64,000 nucleotides of DNA from Flavobacterium gyeonganense. GTDB lineage: Bacteria > Bacteroidota > Bacteroidia > Flavobacteriales > Flavobacteriaceae. The stretch is taken from the NCBI RefSeq assembly GCF_029625295.1, contig NZ_CP121112.1:2666001-2730000 (forward strand), read 5' to 3'. A program made the translations under genes and the position numbers. The notes under the pieces are model-generated. The model did not search any database. It was given only the letters and a program-made list of their open reading frames with translations, and was not told where the DNA came from. Below, one piece after another: positions 22,704 to 33,095 of the stretch. Position 1 is the stretch's first letter. Each line of letters opens with the position of its first letter.

Positions 22704-22803
22704 TTTGCGTGAGGGATAGAAGTGAAAAGCCCGCAGACCAATGCAGTGAAACGGAATTGGTCGAGGACTTGTAACGGATAGCCCGGCCCTTGGGACACGC
22801 CCA
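22704..22803 (+). repeat. flavobacterial intergenic repeat inside metH operon
   Basis: Begins GTTTGCGTGAGGGATAGAAG, contains GAAAAGCCCG, an internal hairpin (CCAATG..CGGAATTGG), then GAGGACTTGTAACGGATAGC and CGGCCCTTGGGACACGCCC. This is the GAGGGAT...GGATAGCCCG type of dispersed element, separating the metH halves. Confidence 0.75.
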
Positions 22804-22821
22804 AAATAATAAGCATAAATA

Positions 22822-22848
22822 CCTACAAGGTTTTGAAAACCTTGCAGG
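22822..22848. repeat. short hairpin repeat
   Basis: CCTACAAGGTTTT and AAAACCTTGCAGG form a near-perfect hairpin with a one-base centre. A run of TTAGAATCTCAG-like phrases (22868-22912) leads from here to the next start codon. Confidence 0.6.
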
Positions 22849-22912
22849 AAAAATAAAGAATAAAAAAACTCAGAACCTTAGAATCTCAGGATCTTAGTAA
22901 CTTAAAAAAAAA

Positions 22913-25588
22913 ATGGCAGAAAAAAGAAGAGACCTTGTATTAGCAGGATTAGAACCGTTGATTATTACGCCGGAAAGTGTTTTTGTAAACATCGGAGAGC
23001 GTACAAATGTAACAGGTTCAAGAAAATTCCTTCGCTTAATCAAGGAAGAGAAATATGACGAGGCGCTTGATATTGCAAGGCAGCAGGTAGAAGGAGGAGC
23101 ACAGATCATCGATATTAATATGGATGAAGGAATGCTTGACGGGGTTACTGCAATGACTAAATTTTTGAATTTAATTGCTGCAGAACCAGATATTTCGAGA
23201 GTGCCAATTATGATCGACAGTTCGAAATGGGAAATTATCGAAGCTGGTCTGAAAGTGGTTCAGGGAAAAAGCGTTGTAAACTCGATTTCGTTAAAAGAAG
23301 GAGAAGAAGCTTTTATTCACCACGCTAAATTAATCAAACGTTACGGAGCAGCTGCTATTGTTATGGCTTTTGACGAAGTGGGTCAGGCCGATAATTACGA
23401 TCGTCGAGTGGAAATCTGCCAGCGTTCTTATGATATTTTGGTGAACAAAGTAGGATTCCCTCCTCAGGATATTATTTTCGATTTAAATATTTTCCCAGTT
23501 GCAACGGGAATGGAAGAGCATAGATTGAACGCATTGGATTTCTTTAGGGGAACAAAATGGGTTCGCGAGAATCTTCCGCACGCACATATTAGTGGTGGAG
23601 TGAGTAACGTTTCGTTCTCTTTTAGAGGGAATGATGTTGTTCGTGAAGCGATGCACTCGGTGTTTTTGTATCACGCAATTAAAGAAGGAATGACGATGGG
23701 AATCGTGAATCCAGAGATGCTTACGATTTACGATGATATTCCGAAAGATTTATTAGAACACGTTGAAGACGTAATTTTAGATAGACGTGACGATGCTACT
23801 GAAAGACTTCTGGACTTTGCAGAAAATGTAAAAGGCGAAGTAAAAAGTGATGAAAAAGCCATTCAGGAATGGCGCTTAGGATCTGTTCAGGATCGTATTA
23901 CGCATTCGTTGGTAAAAGGAATCGATGCTTTTATTGAAGAAGATGTTGAGGAAGCGCGTTTGGCAGCAACAAAACCAATTGAAGTTATCGAGATTAACTT
24001 AATGGCCGGAATGAATGTCGTTGGAGATTTATTCGGAAGTGGGAAAATGTTCTTGCCTCAGGTAGTTAAATCGGCTCGTGTAATGAAAAAAGCGGTTGCT
24101 TATTTATTGCCTTTTATCGAAGCCAGTAAACAAGCCGGCGACAAACAAGGAAACGGAAAAATCCTGATGGCGACTGTAAAAGGCGACGTTCACGATATTG
24201 GAAAAAACATCGTTTCGGTTGTTTTGGCTTGTAACAATTATGAGATTGTAGATTTGGGCGTAATGGTTCCTCCCGAAAAAATCATTGCAGCGGCAATCGA
24301 ACACGAGGTAGACATTATCGGACTAAGTGGACTAATTACGCCTTCGCTTGACGAAATGGTGTATCTGGCCAAAGAATTAGATAAACAAAACATTAAAATT
24401 CCGATTATGATTGGCGGGGCAACGACATCGCGTGCGCATACAGCCGTGAAAATTGCACCGCAATACAGAGAAACGGTTATTCACGTAAACGATGCGTCGA
24501 GAGCCGTTACTGTTGCAGGAAACCTGTTGGATCATAACCGAAAAATATATGCAGCAGATATCCGTGCAGAATATGATGCTTTTAGAGAAACATTCTTAAA
24601 TCGTTCCCGAGATAAAAACTTCCTGACGATTGAAGAAGCCCGTAAAAATAAATTACAATTGGATTGGAGCGAATATACTCCGACCAAACCTAAAAAAATA
24701 GGCGCACAAATTGTTGAAGTTGAATTAGACGTTTTGGTTCCATACATCGACTGGACGCCATTCTTTCAAACTTGGGAGTTGCACGGAAAATATCCTGCAA
24801 TTCTAACGGATGAAGTTGTGGGAGAACAGGCAACTTCTGTCTTTGCAGATGCTCAGGCAATGCTGAAAGTCATTTTAGAAGAGAAAAAACTGAAAGCTAA
24901 AGGTATTTACGGAATTTTTCCTTGCAATCAGGTTGACGATGATGATATCGAATTGCGCGATGAAAACGGAAAAATATTAGAGAAGTTTTTGACTTTGAGA
25001 GTACAATCTCAAAAAACAAAAGGAGCACCAAATATTGCTCTGGCTGATTTTATTTTGCCAAAAGAAAGTGGAATAGATGATTATATGGGGGCATTTTGCG
25101 TTACAACTGGTTTTGGAGTTGACGAATGGGCTGACGAATACGAGAAAAACCTTGATGATTATAATTCAATTATGGTAAAAGCGCTTGCCGATCGTTTTGC
25201 TGAGGCTTTCGCCGAATATCTTCACGAGAGAGTGCGTAAAGATTTCTGGGGCTATGATTCAGAAGAAGCTTTAACCAACGAAGAATTGATTAAAGAAAGT
25301 TACAAAGGAATCCGTCCTGCTCCGGGTTATCCAGCTTGTCCGGATCACTTGGAGAAACCAACGATTTGGAAACTTTTAGATGTTGAAAAACAGATAAAAG
25401 TGAAGTTGACAGAAAGTATGGCGATGTGGCCAGCTTCTTCGGTTTCAGGATATTATTTCGGAAATCCAAAAAGTAAATATTTCGGACTCGGAAAAATAAA
25501 AGAAGATCAGGTAACAGATTACGCCAAACGCCGAAATGTACCGTTGGATTACGCAATGAAATGGCTGAATCCTAATATAGCAGATTAA
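22913..25588 (+). CDS. metH: methionine synthase, pterin/B12/activation modules (split MetH, part 2)
   Basis: 891 residues. The pterin-binding module starts near residue 20 ([18 protein letters not shown]). Then come the B12 cap and cobalamin domain with [22 protein letters not shown] and IMIGGATTS around residues 420-510. The SAM-binding reactivation domain holds [15 protein letters not shown] near 800. Together with part 1 it transfers the methyl group from methyltetrahydrofolate to homocysteine. Complete for these domains; only the homocysteine module is missing and is supplied by 21204-22208. Starts right after a repeat tract. Confidence 0.96.
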   Translation: MAEKRRDLVLAGLEPLIITPESVFVNIGERTNVTGSRKFLRLIKEEKYDEALDIARQQVEGGAQIIDINMDEGMLDGVTAMTKFLNLIAAEPDISRVPIMIDSSKWEIIEAGLKVVQGKSVVNSISLKEGEEAFIHHAKLIKRYGAAAIVMAFDEVGQADNYDRRVEICQRSYDILVNKVGFPPQDIIFDLNIFPVATGMEEHRLNALDFFRGTKWVRENLPHAHISGGVSNVSFSFRGNDVVREAMHSVFLYHAIKEGMTMGIVNPEMLTIYDDIPKDLLEHVEDVILDRRDDATERLLDFAENVKGEVKSDEKAIQEWRLGSVQDRITHSLVKGIDAFIEEDVEEARLAATKPIEVIEINLMAGMNVVGDLFGSGKMFLPQVVKSARVMKKAVAYLLPFIEASKQAGDKQGNGKILMATVKGDVHDIGKNIVSVVLACNNYEIVDLGVMVPPEKIIAAAIEHEVDIIGLSGLITPSLDEMVYLAKELDKQNIKIPIMIGGATTSRAHTAVKIAPQYRETVIHVNDASRAVTVAGNLLDHNRKIYAADIRAEYDAFRETFLNRSRDKNFLTIEEARKNKLQLDWSEYTPTKPKKIGAQIVEVELDVLVPYIDWTPFFQTWELHGKYPAILTDEVVGEQATSVFADAQAMLKVILEEKKLKAKGIYGIFPCNQVDDDDIELRDENGKILEKFLTLRVQSQKTKGAPNIALADFILPKESGIDDYMGAFCVTTGFGVDEWADEYEKNLDDYNSIMVKALADRFAEAFAEYLHERVRKDFWGYDSEEALTNEELIKESYKGIRPAPGYPACPDHLEKPTIWKLLDVEKQIKVKLTESMAMWPASSVSGYYFGNPKSKYFGLGKIKEDQVTDYAKRRNVPLDYAMKWLNPNIAD

Positions 25589-25602
25589 CAAAAGTTATTT
25601 TG

Positions 25603-25666
25603 GTTTCAGGTTTCAGGTTTCAAGTTCTCTACAGCAACTTGAAACTTGAAACCTAAAACTTGAAAC
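25603..25666. repeat. inverted AACTTGAAAC repeat before metF
   Basis: GTTTCAGGTTTCAGGTTTCA on the left arm faces AACTTGAAACTTGAAACC and AACTTGAAAC on the right, forming a long imperfect hairpin 13 nt before the metF start. Confidence 0.7.
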
Positions 25667-25678
25667 AAAAAATAAAAA

Positions 25679-26635
25679 ATGAAAGTAACAGAACATATAG
25701 AAAACGCCAAAGGAAAAACATTATTCTCATTTGAAATTATTCCGCCTCAAAAGGGGAAAAGTATTCAGGAATTATACGATAATATTGATCCGTTGATGGA
25801 GTTTAATCCGCCATTTATTGATGTAACGACTTCCCGCGAAGAGTACATTTATATCGATAAAGGTAACGGACTTTTAGATAAAAAACTAACACGTATGCGT
25901 CCGGGAACGCTTGGAATTTGCGCTTCTATAAAACATAAATACAATGTTGATACTGTGCCACACTTACTTTGCGGTGGATTTACACAGGAAGAAACGGAGT
26001 ATATGTTAGTAGATTGTCACTATTTGGGAATCAATAATGTAATGGCACTTCGCGGAGATGCTATGAAACACGAACAGTCTTTCGTTCCTAAAGATGGCGG
26101 TAATCATTATGCTGTTGATCTGGTTAGACAAATAAATGATTTAAACTGCGGTAAATATCTTCATGAAGTGATGGACATCGACAACAGAGCCGATTTTTGT
26201 ATTGGCGTTGCCGGTTATCCGGAGAAACATTTAGAGTCGCCTTCTTTGCAGTCTGATTTGCGAAGATTAAAAGAAAAAGTAGATGCGGGGGCCGATTATG
26301 TGGTAACGCAAATGTTTTTCGACAATGCTAAATATTTTGCTTTCGTAGATAAAGCAAGGGAGATGGGTATTACAGTGCCAATTATTCCAGGAATTAAGCC
26401 AATTGCAGTTCAAAAACACATGCAGATTCTGCCACAAATTTTCCGAATCGATTTACCGGAAGATTTGATTCACGAAGTAGATAAATGCAAAAACAACGCT
26501 GAAATCAAACAAGTTGGAGTCGAGTGGGCAATTCAGCAGTCAAAAGAATTAAAAGAAGCCGGAGTTCCGTTTTTACATTATTATTCAATGGGTAAATCTG
26601 AAAATATCCGTCAGATTGCCAGTCAGGTTTTTTAA
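25679..26635 (+). CDS. metF: methylenetetrahydrofolate reductase
   Basis: 318 residues, FAD enzyme producing 5-methyl-THF for MetH. Seen: FSFEIIPPQKGKS (catalytic Glu region), NVMALRGDA, YVVTQMFFDNAKYF and the PIIPGIKPI segment, all in family order. Full length for a bacterial MetF. Last gene of the riboswitch-metH-metF unit. It is separated from metH by 90 nt with the repeat above. Confidence 0.96.
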   Translation: MKVTEHIENAKGKTLFSFEIIPPQKGKSIQELYDNIDPLMEFNPPFIDVTTSREEYIYIDKGNGLLDKKLTRMRPGTLGICASIKHKYNVDTVPHLLCGGFTQEETEYMLVDCHYLGINNVMALRGDAMKHEQSFVPKDGGNHYAVDLVRQINDLNCGKYLHEVMDIDNRADFCIGVAGYPEKHLESPSLQSDLRRLKEKVDAGADYVVTQMFFDNAKYFAFVDKAREMGITVPIIPGIKPIAVQKHMQILPQIFRIDLPEDLIHEVDKCKNNAEIKQVGVEWAIQQSKELKEAGVPFLHYYSMGKSENIRQIASQVF

Positions 26636-26700
26636 TTTCAATCATTAGAGATTAAGTAAATACAGTTACTTTTCCTGGTAAAGAATAAAAATTTTCAGGA

Positions 26701-26779
26701 GCTATTTCCAGCTGTTCCTTCCAATCTTTTGTGCCGAACCCCGGCACAAAAGGATTTTCCCTCCCATCTGGGCTAGGGC
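26701..26779 (-). repeat. flavobacterial intergenic repeat, reverse copy
   Basis: On the minus strand: GCCCTAGCCCAGATGGGAGG, then ATCCTTTTGTGCC/GGCACAAAAGAT hairpin arms, ending AACAGCTGGAAATAGC. Same class as 21043-21109 and 42506-42579. Confidence 0.75.
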
Positions 26780-26819
26780 ATTTGACATTTTAATTTCAAT
26801 TTGTAATAATTAAAAAATT

Positions 26820-27473
26820 ATGGAAAAAGAAGAACTACAGGCAATAGCATCCCAATTAAAACATCCAACAGGAGAAAAAGGAATTGAGACGGCAAACATG
26901 ATGCATGAAGTGAATAGCAATATGATCCGCCATTCTATTCAAAATTTAAATATTTCAAATGGAAATATAATTTTGGAACTGGGACATGGAAATGCAGGCT
27001 ATTTAGATTTTATATTCGAAAAAGCAGACAGCCTTAAATATTACGGACTGGAGATGTCCGAATTAATGTTTCATGAAGCCCGAAAAAAGAACCGAAATTT
27101 TGTATCTCGAAAACAAGTTTTTTTTTCGCTGTACGATGGCAATGTTATTCCGTTTGAAAAGGAATATTTCGATAAAATATTCACTGTAAATACTATTTAT
27201 TTCTGGCAGGATCCAGAAAAGTTTCTTTTAGAAATTTACAGGATTCTAAAAACTAAAGGAACTCTTTGTATCACTTTTGCAGAAGAAACTTTCATGAAGA
27301 AGCTGCCTTTTACACAATTCGAATTTGAACTTTATACCAGTGAGAAAGTCGAAAATCTTGTCAGTAAAACACATTTCAAAATCGTACACAAGGAAACACT
27401 CACAGAAAGTGTAAAAACCAGAACAGGCGAGGAAATAAAAAGAGATTATACAACTTTTGTTCTCGAAAAATAA
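26820..27473 (+). CDS. class I SAM-dependent methyltransferase
   Basis: 217 residues. SAM-binding motif I is NIILELGHGNAGYLDFIF (about residues 50-67), then YYGLEMSELMFHEA, FDKIFTVNTIYFWQDPEKFL and the RILKTKGTLCITF strand, typical of the Methyltransf_11 type. Substrate unknown. It follows metF after a repeat element and precedes the PLP decarboxylase gene by 38 nt. Confidence 0.85.
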   Translation: MEKEELQAIASQLKHPTGEKGIETANMMHEVNSNMIRHSIQNLNISNGNIILELGHGNAGYLDFIFEKADSLKYYGLEMSELMFHEARKKNRNFVSRKQVFFSLYDGNVIPFEKEYFDKIFTVNTIYFWQDPEKFLLEIYRILKTKGTLCITFAEETFMKKLPFTQFEFELYTSEKVENLVSKTHFKIVHKETLTESVKTRTGEEIKRDYTTFVLEK

Positions 27474-27511
27474 TACGCATTTTAGAGAATAATCTTTAAA
27501 CAGCAACCGTA

Positions 27512-28921
27512 ATGAATATAGTTCTTCAAAGCGACTTAGATAATTTTTATGCCATACTCGATCAAACTAGGAAACAGGCAATTGATTTTCTCGACAATCT
27601 GGATAGTATTCCAACTTCTAACAAAAAATCAATTGATCACAGCAGAGAATTAAACGAATTAGGGTTGGGCTCGCTTGCTGCTTTAGAAGAATTTAATGAA
27701 AGATTAGCGCCATTAATGGTTGCTTCTTCCGGACCAAGATATTGGGGTTTTGTAACCGGCGGTTCGACACCTGCATCAATTGTTGGTGACTGGCTGACTT
27801 CAATTTACGATCAAAACACACAAGCTGTAAAAGCACAGGGAGGTGTATCGGCATTAATAGAATTTGAAACGATTAATCTGCTTTTGCAATTATTAGGGTT
27901 GCCAAAATCATTTTTAGGAGGATTTGTAACCGGTGCAACGATGTCAAATTTTACTTGCTTAGGGGTTGCAAGACAATGGTTTGGAAAACAATTCGGGAAG
28001 GATTTTGCTAAAAACGGAATTTCAGAAACCATAAATATTTTTTCCGCTACACCTCATTCTTCTTCCATAAAAGCATTATCAATGTTAGGAATTGGAAGCC
28101 AGAATTACACCCCAATTCAAACCATTGAAGGAAATCGGGAAGCAATTGATATCGCTGATTTAGAACAAAATATTAAAAATTTAAACGGAAAACCCTTTAT
28201 TCTCATTTCAAGTGCCGGAACAGTTAATACGGCTGATTATGATGATTTTGAAGCTATTTCAAAACTAAAAGAAAAATATGATTTCTGATGGCATATTGAT
28301 GCTGCTTTTGGAGGTTTTGCAGCTGTTTCAGACAAATACAAATATTTTGTAAAAGGCTGGGAAGGCGCAGACAGTATTACGATTGATTGCCATAAATGGC
28401 TGAATGTGCCCTATGAAAGCGCATTTTATTTGATAAAAGAGCAGCACACAGCCTTGCAAATTGAAACTTTTCAGAATTCAAATGCACCCTACTTAGGAAA
28501 TCCATTAGAAAATTTTAATTACTTTAATGTAGTACCTGAAAACTCAAGACGTTTAAGAGCTTTACCGGTCTGGTTTTCATTATTGGCATACGGTAAAGAA
28601 GGTTTCAGGGATATAGTTGAAAATAACATTGCATTGGCTCTGCATTTTGGAAATGCTCTTATTGAGGAAGGATATTTTGAACTTTTGGCTCCAATTCGTC
28701 TCAATAACGTTTGTTTTACGTTAAAAGGAGATCATAATCAGGAAAAAGTAACTCAGTTTTTGACAAATCTCAATGATAGCGGAAAAGTTTTTATGACACC
28801 AACTGTTTATCAAAACAGAAAAGGAATCAGGGCATCATTTGTAAACTGGAGAACAACTGAAAAAGATATTCGAATTGTTATAAAGGAAATGAAAGAAACA
28901 TTAAATGCTTTATATTTATAA
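27512..28921 (+). pseudogene. PLP-dependent decarboxylase (group II type) with in-frame TGA
   Basis: A single reading frame of 470 codons interrupted only by TGA at 28286-28288. The frame continues directly as WHIDAAFGGFAAVSDKYK, then the PLP lysine in DCHKWLNVPYES. The fold is that of glutamate/aromatic amino acid decarboxylases (TGGSTPASIVGDWLTSIYDQ, FVTGATMSNFTCLGVARQ). The expected residue at the TGA is probably Trp or similar (TGG to TGA is one change). As written it gives a 258-residue N-terminal piece without the PLP lysine, and a possible restart at 28406. Both flanks look intact, so the mutation is recent or a base-call error. Confidence 0.85.
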
Positions 28922-28941
28922 ATCACTTTAAATAAATTGGA

Positions 28942-29796
28942 ATGAAATCAAAAATTAAATATTTCCTTAATTTATATGTTTTGATTATCTGCAATCTGGT
29001 TTTTTCACAGCAGGAGGGACTTAAAATTTCACTTTGGGAAAAGGGGGCTCCAGGTTTTGAAAATCTTAAAAATGAGCCGGAACAGGCTCAGGACTGGTGG
29101 GTTAGAAACATCCATAATCCATCCATAACTGCCTATTTTCCTGAGAAGCCAAATGGATTGGCAGTGTTAATATGTCCCGGAGGCGGGCATGAAAACCTGG
29201 TTTTTAATTCGGAAGGAAAAGATGCTGCTGCATTTTTAAACAGTATAGGAATTACAGCTTTTGTCCTGAAATACCGTTTAGCCAGAACAAAAGATTCTCC
29301 ATACAAATTAGAAACTCACATTAAGCAGGACGCCGAAAGAGCGATGAGACTCATAAGAAGCAAGGCAGCTGAATATAAAATTGATGTCAACCGAATTGGT
29401 GCGATGGGATTTTCTGCTGGCGGGGAAGTGGTTGCCCTGATTGCTTATAATTCTAAGAATAGTGTAAAAAACGCTTCAGATGCAATTGATAAGTTGGATG
29501 CACAACCCAATTTCCAAATATTAGTGTATCCCGGGCCGTTGTTTATTCCGAAAGAAATTAAGGCTGATGCGCCGCCCGCTTTTTTAGTGGCGGCAAATGA
29601 CGATTCCTGCTGTTCAGGGCCAATAGTTGAATTACTTAATGGATACCGAAAAGCAAATGTTCCGGTAGAAATGCATTTGTACTCTAAAGGCGGACACGCT
29701 TTTAATATGGGGAAAAGAGCTAAAACAAATTCGCTGAAAACCTGGTCACAGCGACTAGCAGACTGGTTTGAGGATAATAATTATTTTTTGAAATAA
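28942..29796 (+). CDS. secreted alpha/beta hydrolase (esterase-like)
   Basis: 284 residues. A signal peptide is likely at residues 1-22 (YFLNLYVLIICNLVFSQ). Alpha/beta hydrolase of the acetyl-xylan-esterase/BD-FAE type: oxyanion CPGGGHENL, nucleophile GAMGFSAGG, acid in AANDDSCC, histidine in SKGGHAFNMG. Export and family suggest action on acylated polysaccharides. Ends before a hairpin terminator at 29856. Confidence 0.88.
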   Translation: MKSKIKYFLNLYVLIICNLVFSQQEGLKISLWEKGAPGFENLKNEPEQAQDWWVRNIHNPSITAYFPEKPNGLAVLICPGGGHENLVFNSEGKDAAAFLNSIGITAFVLKYRLARTKDSPYKLETHIKQDAERAMRLIRSKAAEYKIDVNRIGAMGFSAGGEVVALIAYNSKNSVKNASDAIDKLDAQPNFQILVYPGPLFIPKEIKADAPPAFLVAANDDSCCSGPIVELLNGYRKANVPVEMHLYSKGGHAFNMGKRAKTNSLKTWSQRLADWFEDNNYFLK

Positions 29797-29855
29797 GGAT
29801 TTTGAATTTGATTTGGAAGTTACAGTCCAATCATCATCAGTTATACAATAAAAAC

Positions 29856-29887
29856 AATTAGCCCTGATTAACTCCGGGCTAATTTTG
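29856..29887. terminator. terminator between esterase and TonB-dependent receptor
   Basis: AATTAGCCC (29856-29864) pairs with GGGCTAATT (29876-29884), followed by TTG on one side and a short A tract on the other. Serves two convergent genes. Confidence 0.6.
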
Positions 29888-29916
29888 TAAATACGTTTTG
29901 GTTGGGATATTAAAAT

Positions 29917-32360
29917 TTAAAATGAATACCCAAGTGTCAAGAGCCAATTTGATGGTGCTCCGGGAAACAATCGAATATAGTCATACCCGCCAACCCAATA
30001 GGTTTTATTAGTTATATTATTGGCATTCAACTGAATTTTAAACTTATTGATACTATAATACAAAGCAGCATTAAATAAGGTATAGCCTGGAATTGTTTGT
30101 GTTATGGTCTGACTTAAATTTCGGGTTGTTACAAAGTTAGATCCCATTGCGATTCCAAAATCTTTAAGTGCACCATCTGTAAAATTGTAACGCGTCCAGA
30201 TATTGCCCTGTTGAAGGGGGTGTTAGGCTTTTGCCTTCCAACTTCTGTAGTTACCGGACTTTCTGTTATATAAGCTTCATTGTAAGAATAGGCCGCTGAA
30301 ATACTCCAGTTTCTTGTTATACTTCCGTTTACATCAATCTCAATACCTTTAGATTCTTCTTCTCCAATAGCCCGCATTAAATCCGGATTTGTGGTATCAT
30401 TCGCCGGATATAATGTGTTTTTCTGCTGAATTTTAAATAAGGCTACAGTTACAAAAAGTCTTTCCCTGAACCACGAAGATTTTCCTCCAAATTCAACCAT
30501 ATTACTTTCTAACGGGTCAAAAGGACCTCCTGCATTTGGATTTGATAATGAGGAAGCCAATTGGGGATTATATCCTTTTACATAAGTCCCATAAAGATTA
30601 ATGTTTGGATTAAGCGTATAGGTTAAACCAAAACGCGGTAAAAAAGAATGCTGCTTTACTTTTTTCTCCGTATCTTTTTTATAATTCTCTTTATCTGTAT
30701 ACTCATCATAACGAATTCCAATTAATGCCTGAAAATCCCCAAATTTTACGTGATCCTGAAAATATACCCCATACAAAGAGTAATAGGTAGGATCATAGGC
30801 GCGAACGGTATAAAAATATTTGCTCATATCTTTTAATTGCTGAGATCCTGATGGATTTGTCAAGTCAAAATGCGCTACGTTTGGTACTGGATTTCCTTTA
30901 GAATCTAATAAATAAGCACTCTTTTTATTAGGATCATATGCTGCGATAAATCCTGTGTTGGCAGCATTTCGGTATCCGGATGCCTGTAATTGAGAACCAC
31001 CCGGAGGAACATTTTCCTGTGCATAATCGTAACCGGCAATAAGGTTGTGATCGAAAATTCCGGTTTTAGCCTGATACTTTAAAAAAGCAGAAAGGTTATC
31101 GATATAACGTTTACGCTTACGTTGAAAAACCTGCATTTCAATTGCCGTTGAAATTGTGCTTCCATCACCAGCAGAAGCATATTTATTAGCACCACGGTGT
31201 TCAAGCAGATCTTCGTTATAACCTGTGCGTATGTATGAAGCTGAAAAAGATAAACGATCCGTAAATTGGTGATTTAATGAAGTTGTTACGATGTAAGTTT
31301 CTTCGTTTAAATAATCATTTGTAGAATTTAAAGAGTTGGAAATCTTTGTCGAGTATAAATTATCTTCATAGGTAGACTGACCACGATCCAGAATGCTTTT
31401 TGATGAGGTATAAATCAAATCAAAATTGACGCTTGTTTTATCATTCGGTAGAAAAGACAAAGATGGAGCCAGCACGATATTTTTATCAAATTGTAAATCT
31501 CTAAAGGAATTGGCGTTTTCATAACCCAGATTCAAGCGGTATAAAAGAGATTTGTCCTCAGTAAGCGGACCAGTAAAATCGGCCAGAGCTCTCAATGTAT
31601 TAAAACTGCCTGTAGAAAAACTAACGCTGTTGGCCGCCTGATCTAAAGGTTTTTTGGTAACACGATTTAAAACTCCACCAGGGGAAGCATTTCCAAATAA
31701 AGCCGAAGATGGGCCTTTTAAAACTTCAACACGTTCTAAATAATTGGCAAGCGGCTGTTTCCAAAACCCTGTAGAAGTTCGCATTCCGTTTAATAATTGC
31801 GTATTACTTCCTCCATTGATACGAAATCCTCTAATCGAGATATCATCATAAAAAGTAAACTGGCTTACCCCGCTGAAGTTTTTTACAACTTCGCCTACGC
31901 GAATAGCACCCTGATCTGCGATTAACTCTTTTGTGGCATAAGAAACTGCCTGAGGTAAATCTTTTAAGGCAATTTCTGTTTTGGCTCCAATAAAAGATTT
32001 TGTGTTTTTATAGGACTTCTCTTTTCGTCCTGTAATTTCTACTGCCTGGAGCGTATTGATGTTTTTTTGTAAAATTATAGAAACTTCTGCATTTTCATTT
32101 TCATGCAGCTCGATTGTTTTTTCGAAAGCAGAAAATCCCATTGCAGAAAAAGAAACAGTATAAAATCCGGGTACAAGATTCGAAATTTCGAAATTTCCGT
32201 TATCATCAGAAACGGTATTTTTTTTTAAGCTTTTAATGGAAATAGAAGCATACGAAACAGCTTCATCATTTTCGGAAATTATCTTTCCTGTAATTTTTGC
32301 ATTTTGTGCCTGCCCCATATTGAAAAAGGCTAACAATACTACTAAATAAGTAAACTTCAT
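29917..32360 (-). pseudogene. TonB-dependent siderophore receptor with frameshift near 3' end
   Basis: N-terminal signal peptide (MKFTYLVVLLAFFNMGQAQ), a carboxypeptidase-like beta domain (about 22-95), a plug domain (KDLPQAVSYATKELI ... LKGPSSALFGNASPGGVLNR) and a 22-strand barrel. The frame shifts near 30203-30206: inserting one A restores NRANIWTRYNF, leading to the remaining barrel strands and the end GAPSNWLLTLGYSF at 29917. As written, the protein ends at 30129 without its last strands and C-terminal Phe, which should block assembly. Probable ferric-siderophore uptake. Either a base-call error or a recent inactivation. Confidence 0.85.
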
Positions 32361-32384
32361 GGCGGTTATTTAAATTTTAGACCG

Positions 32385-32409
32385 CAAAAATAAAATAATT
32401 TAGACTAAA
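32385..32409 (-). promoter_or_regulatory. receptor promoter with TTTAGACTAAA palindrome
   Basis: -7 box TATTTTTG at 32392-32385 (minus). The 11-bp palindrome TTTAGACTAAA (32399-32409) lies 7 bp upstream of it, in the promoter spacer, and a half copy (TTTTAGACC) lies at 32374-32382. This fits a repressor site such as an iron regulator of the DtxR/Fur type, which is inferred from the receptor's role. Confidence 0.45.
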
Positions 32410-32562
32410 TAAAAATAAAAAAACCATGTTTTTGTAAACAAAAATCTACTTACATAGATGCATATCTGTATTTCTTTTAAGTTATAATGGTTTTAATAAA
32501 ATATGTTTTTGGATTGGCTATATAATAAACATTTAAGGCTTATCTCAAATCATTGATGAAAT

Positions 32563-32598
32563 AAAAAAACTCGTTTTTAATTTAAAACGAGTTTTTTT
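32563..32598. terminator. bidirectional-type hairpin terminator
   Basis: AAAAAAACTCGTTTT pairs with AAAACGAGTTTTTTT. It stands just before the decayed gldA fragment and has no intact gene ending at it. The stretch 32410-32562 shows nothing else. Confidence 0.75.
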
Positions 32599-32618
32599 AT
32601 TTATCTGAAAACAGGAAC

Positions 32619-32757
32619 TTATTTGGTAATCTCCCTAAACACAGCTTCCAGGTTTTTATTTTTCTGATTAAGCTGTAATGTTTTTAATCCGTTATCGTGT
32701 GCAAAATCAAAAACAGCCGGTCGCATGACTTTTTCGGCTAAAAAACGTTAATTCCCA
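32619..32757 (-). pseudogene. fragment of gldA 3' end
   Basis: On the minus strand this encodes RPAVFDFAHDNGLKTLQLNQ and continues to REITK and a stop, nearly identical in protein to the last 36 residues of GldA at 41470. A frameshift separates it from an upstream WELTF, also shared. About 139 bp match, then similarity ends abruptly at 32757. Base differences are scattered, so the duplication is old. It has the same orientation as intact gldA and lies about 8.85 kb from it, on the far side of an accessory block. Confidence 0.9.
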
Positions 32758-33095
32758 GCTTCGCAAAGTCTCCTGACTTTGCATTTTTTTCAAATGTTCT
32801 AAAAGCAGATAAATTTATAAAAAGTCTCCCGACTTTTACCGTGAAAGCCTTAGGAAATCAACAACCTTTAAATAATACCAATTTGATTTATATTTTAGTC
32901 AAAAATATTCTGGTATAAAAGACAGAAGTGCCCTTGTTTAAAGACACTCCTATTTTTAGTTAACTGCGTTGCAAATGCCACGTTTTTTATTAATTTATGT
33001 AGGTTCTCCATCTGAGCTACCTGTGATTACTCCCCACAACCAGAAGATACAATAAGTATCTACCTGTTAGCAATTGCTAACAGGATTATTACAAT
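32758..33095. other. non-coding stretch with hairpins
   Basis: Contains two related hairpins, GCAAAGTC-TCCT-GACTTTGC (about 32762-32781) and AAAAGTC-TCCC-GACTTTT (about 32820-32837), which look like copies of one dispersed element. A perfect 22-bp palindrome, CCTGTTAGCAATTGCTAACA plus GG, lies at 33063-33084 and may end the gene at 33096. No gene is recognised. Confidence 0.5.

Noticed and set aside
28286..28288. TGA as a selenocysteine codon in the PLP decarboxylase
   Set aside because: The position is not catalytic in this family, no SECIS-like hairpin was evident after it, and a Trp or similar residue is expected there.
33063..33084. 22-bp palindrome as an attachment site
   Set aside because: Single copy in the window and better explained as a 3'-end hairpin of the gene at 33096.
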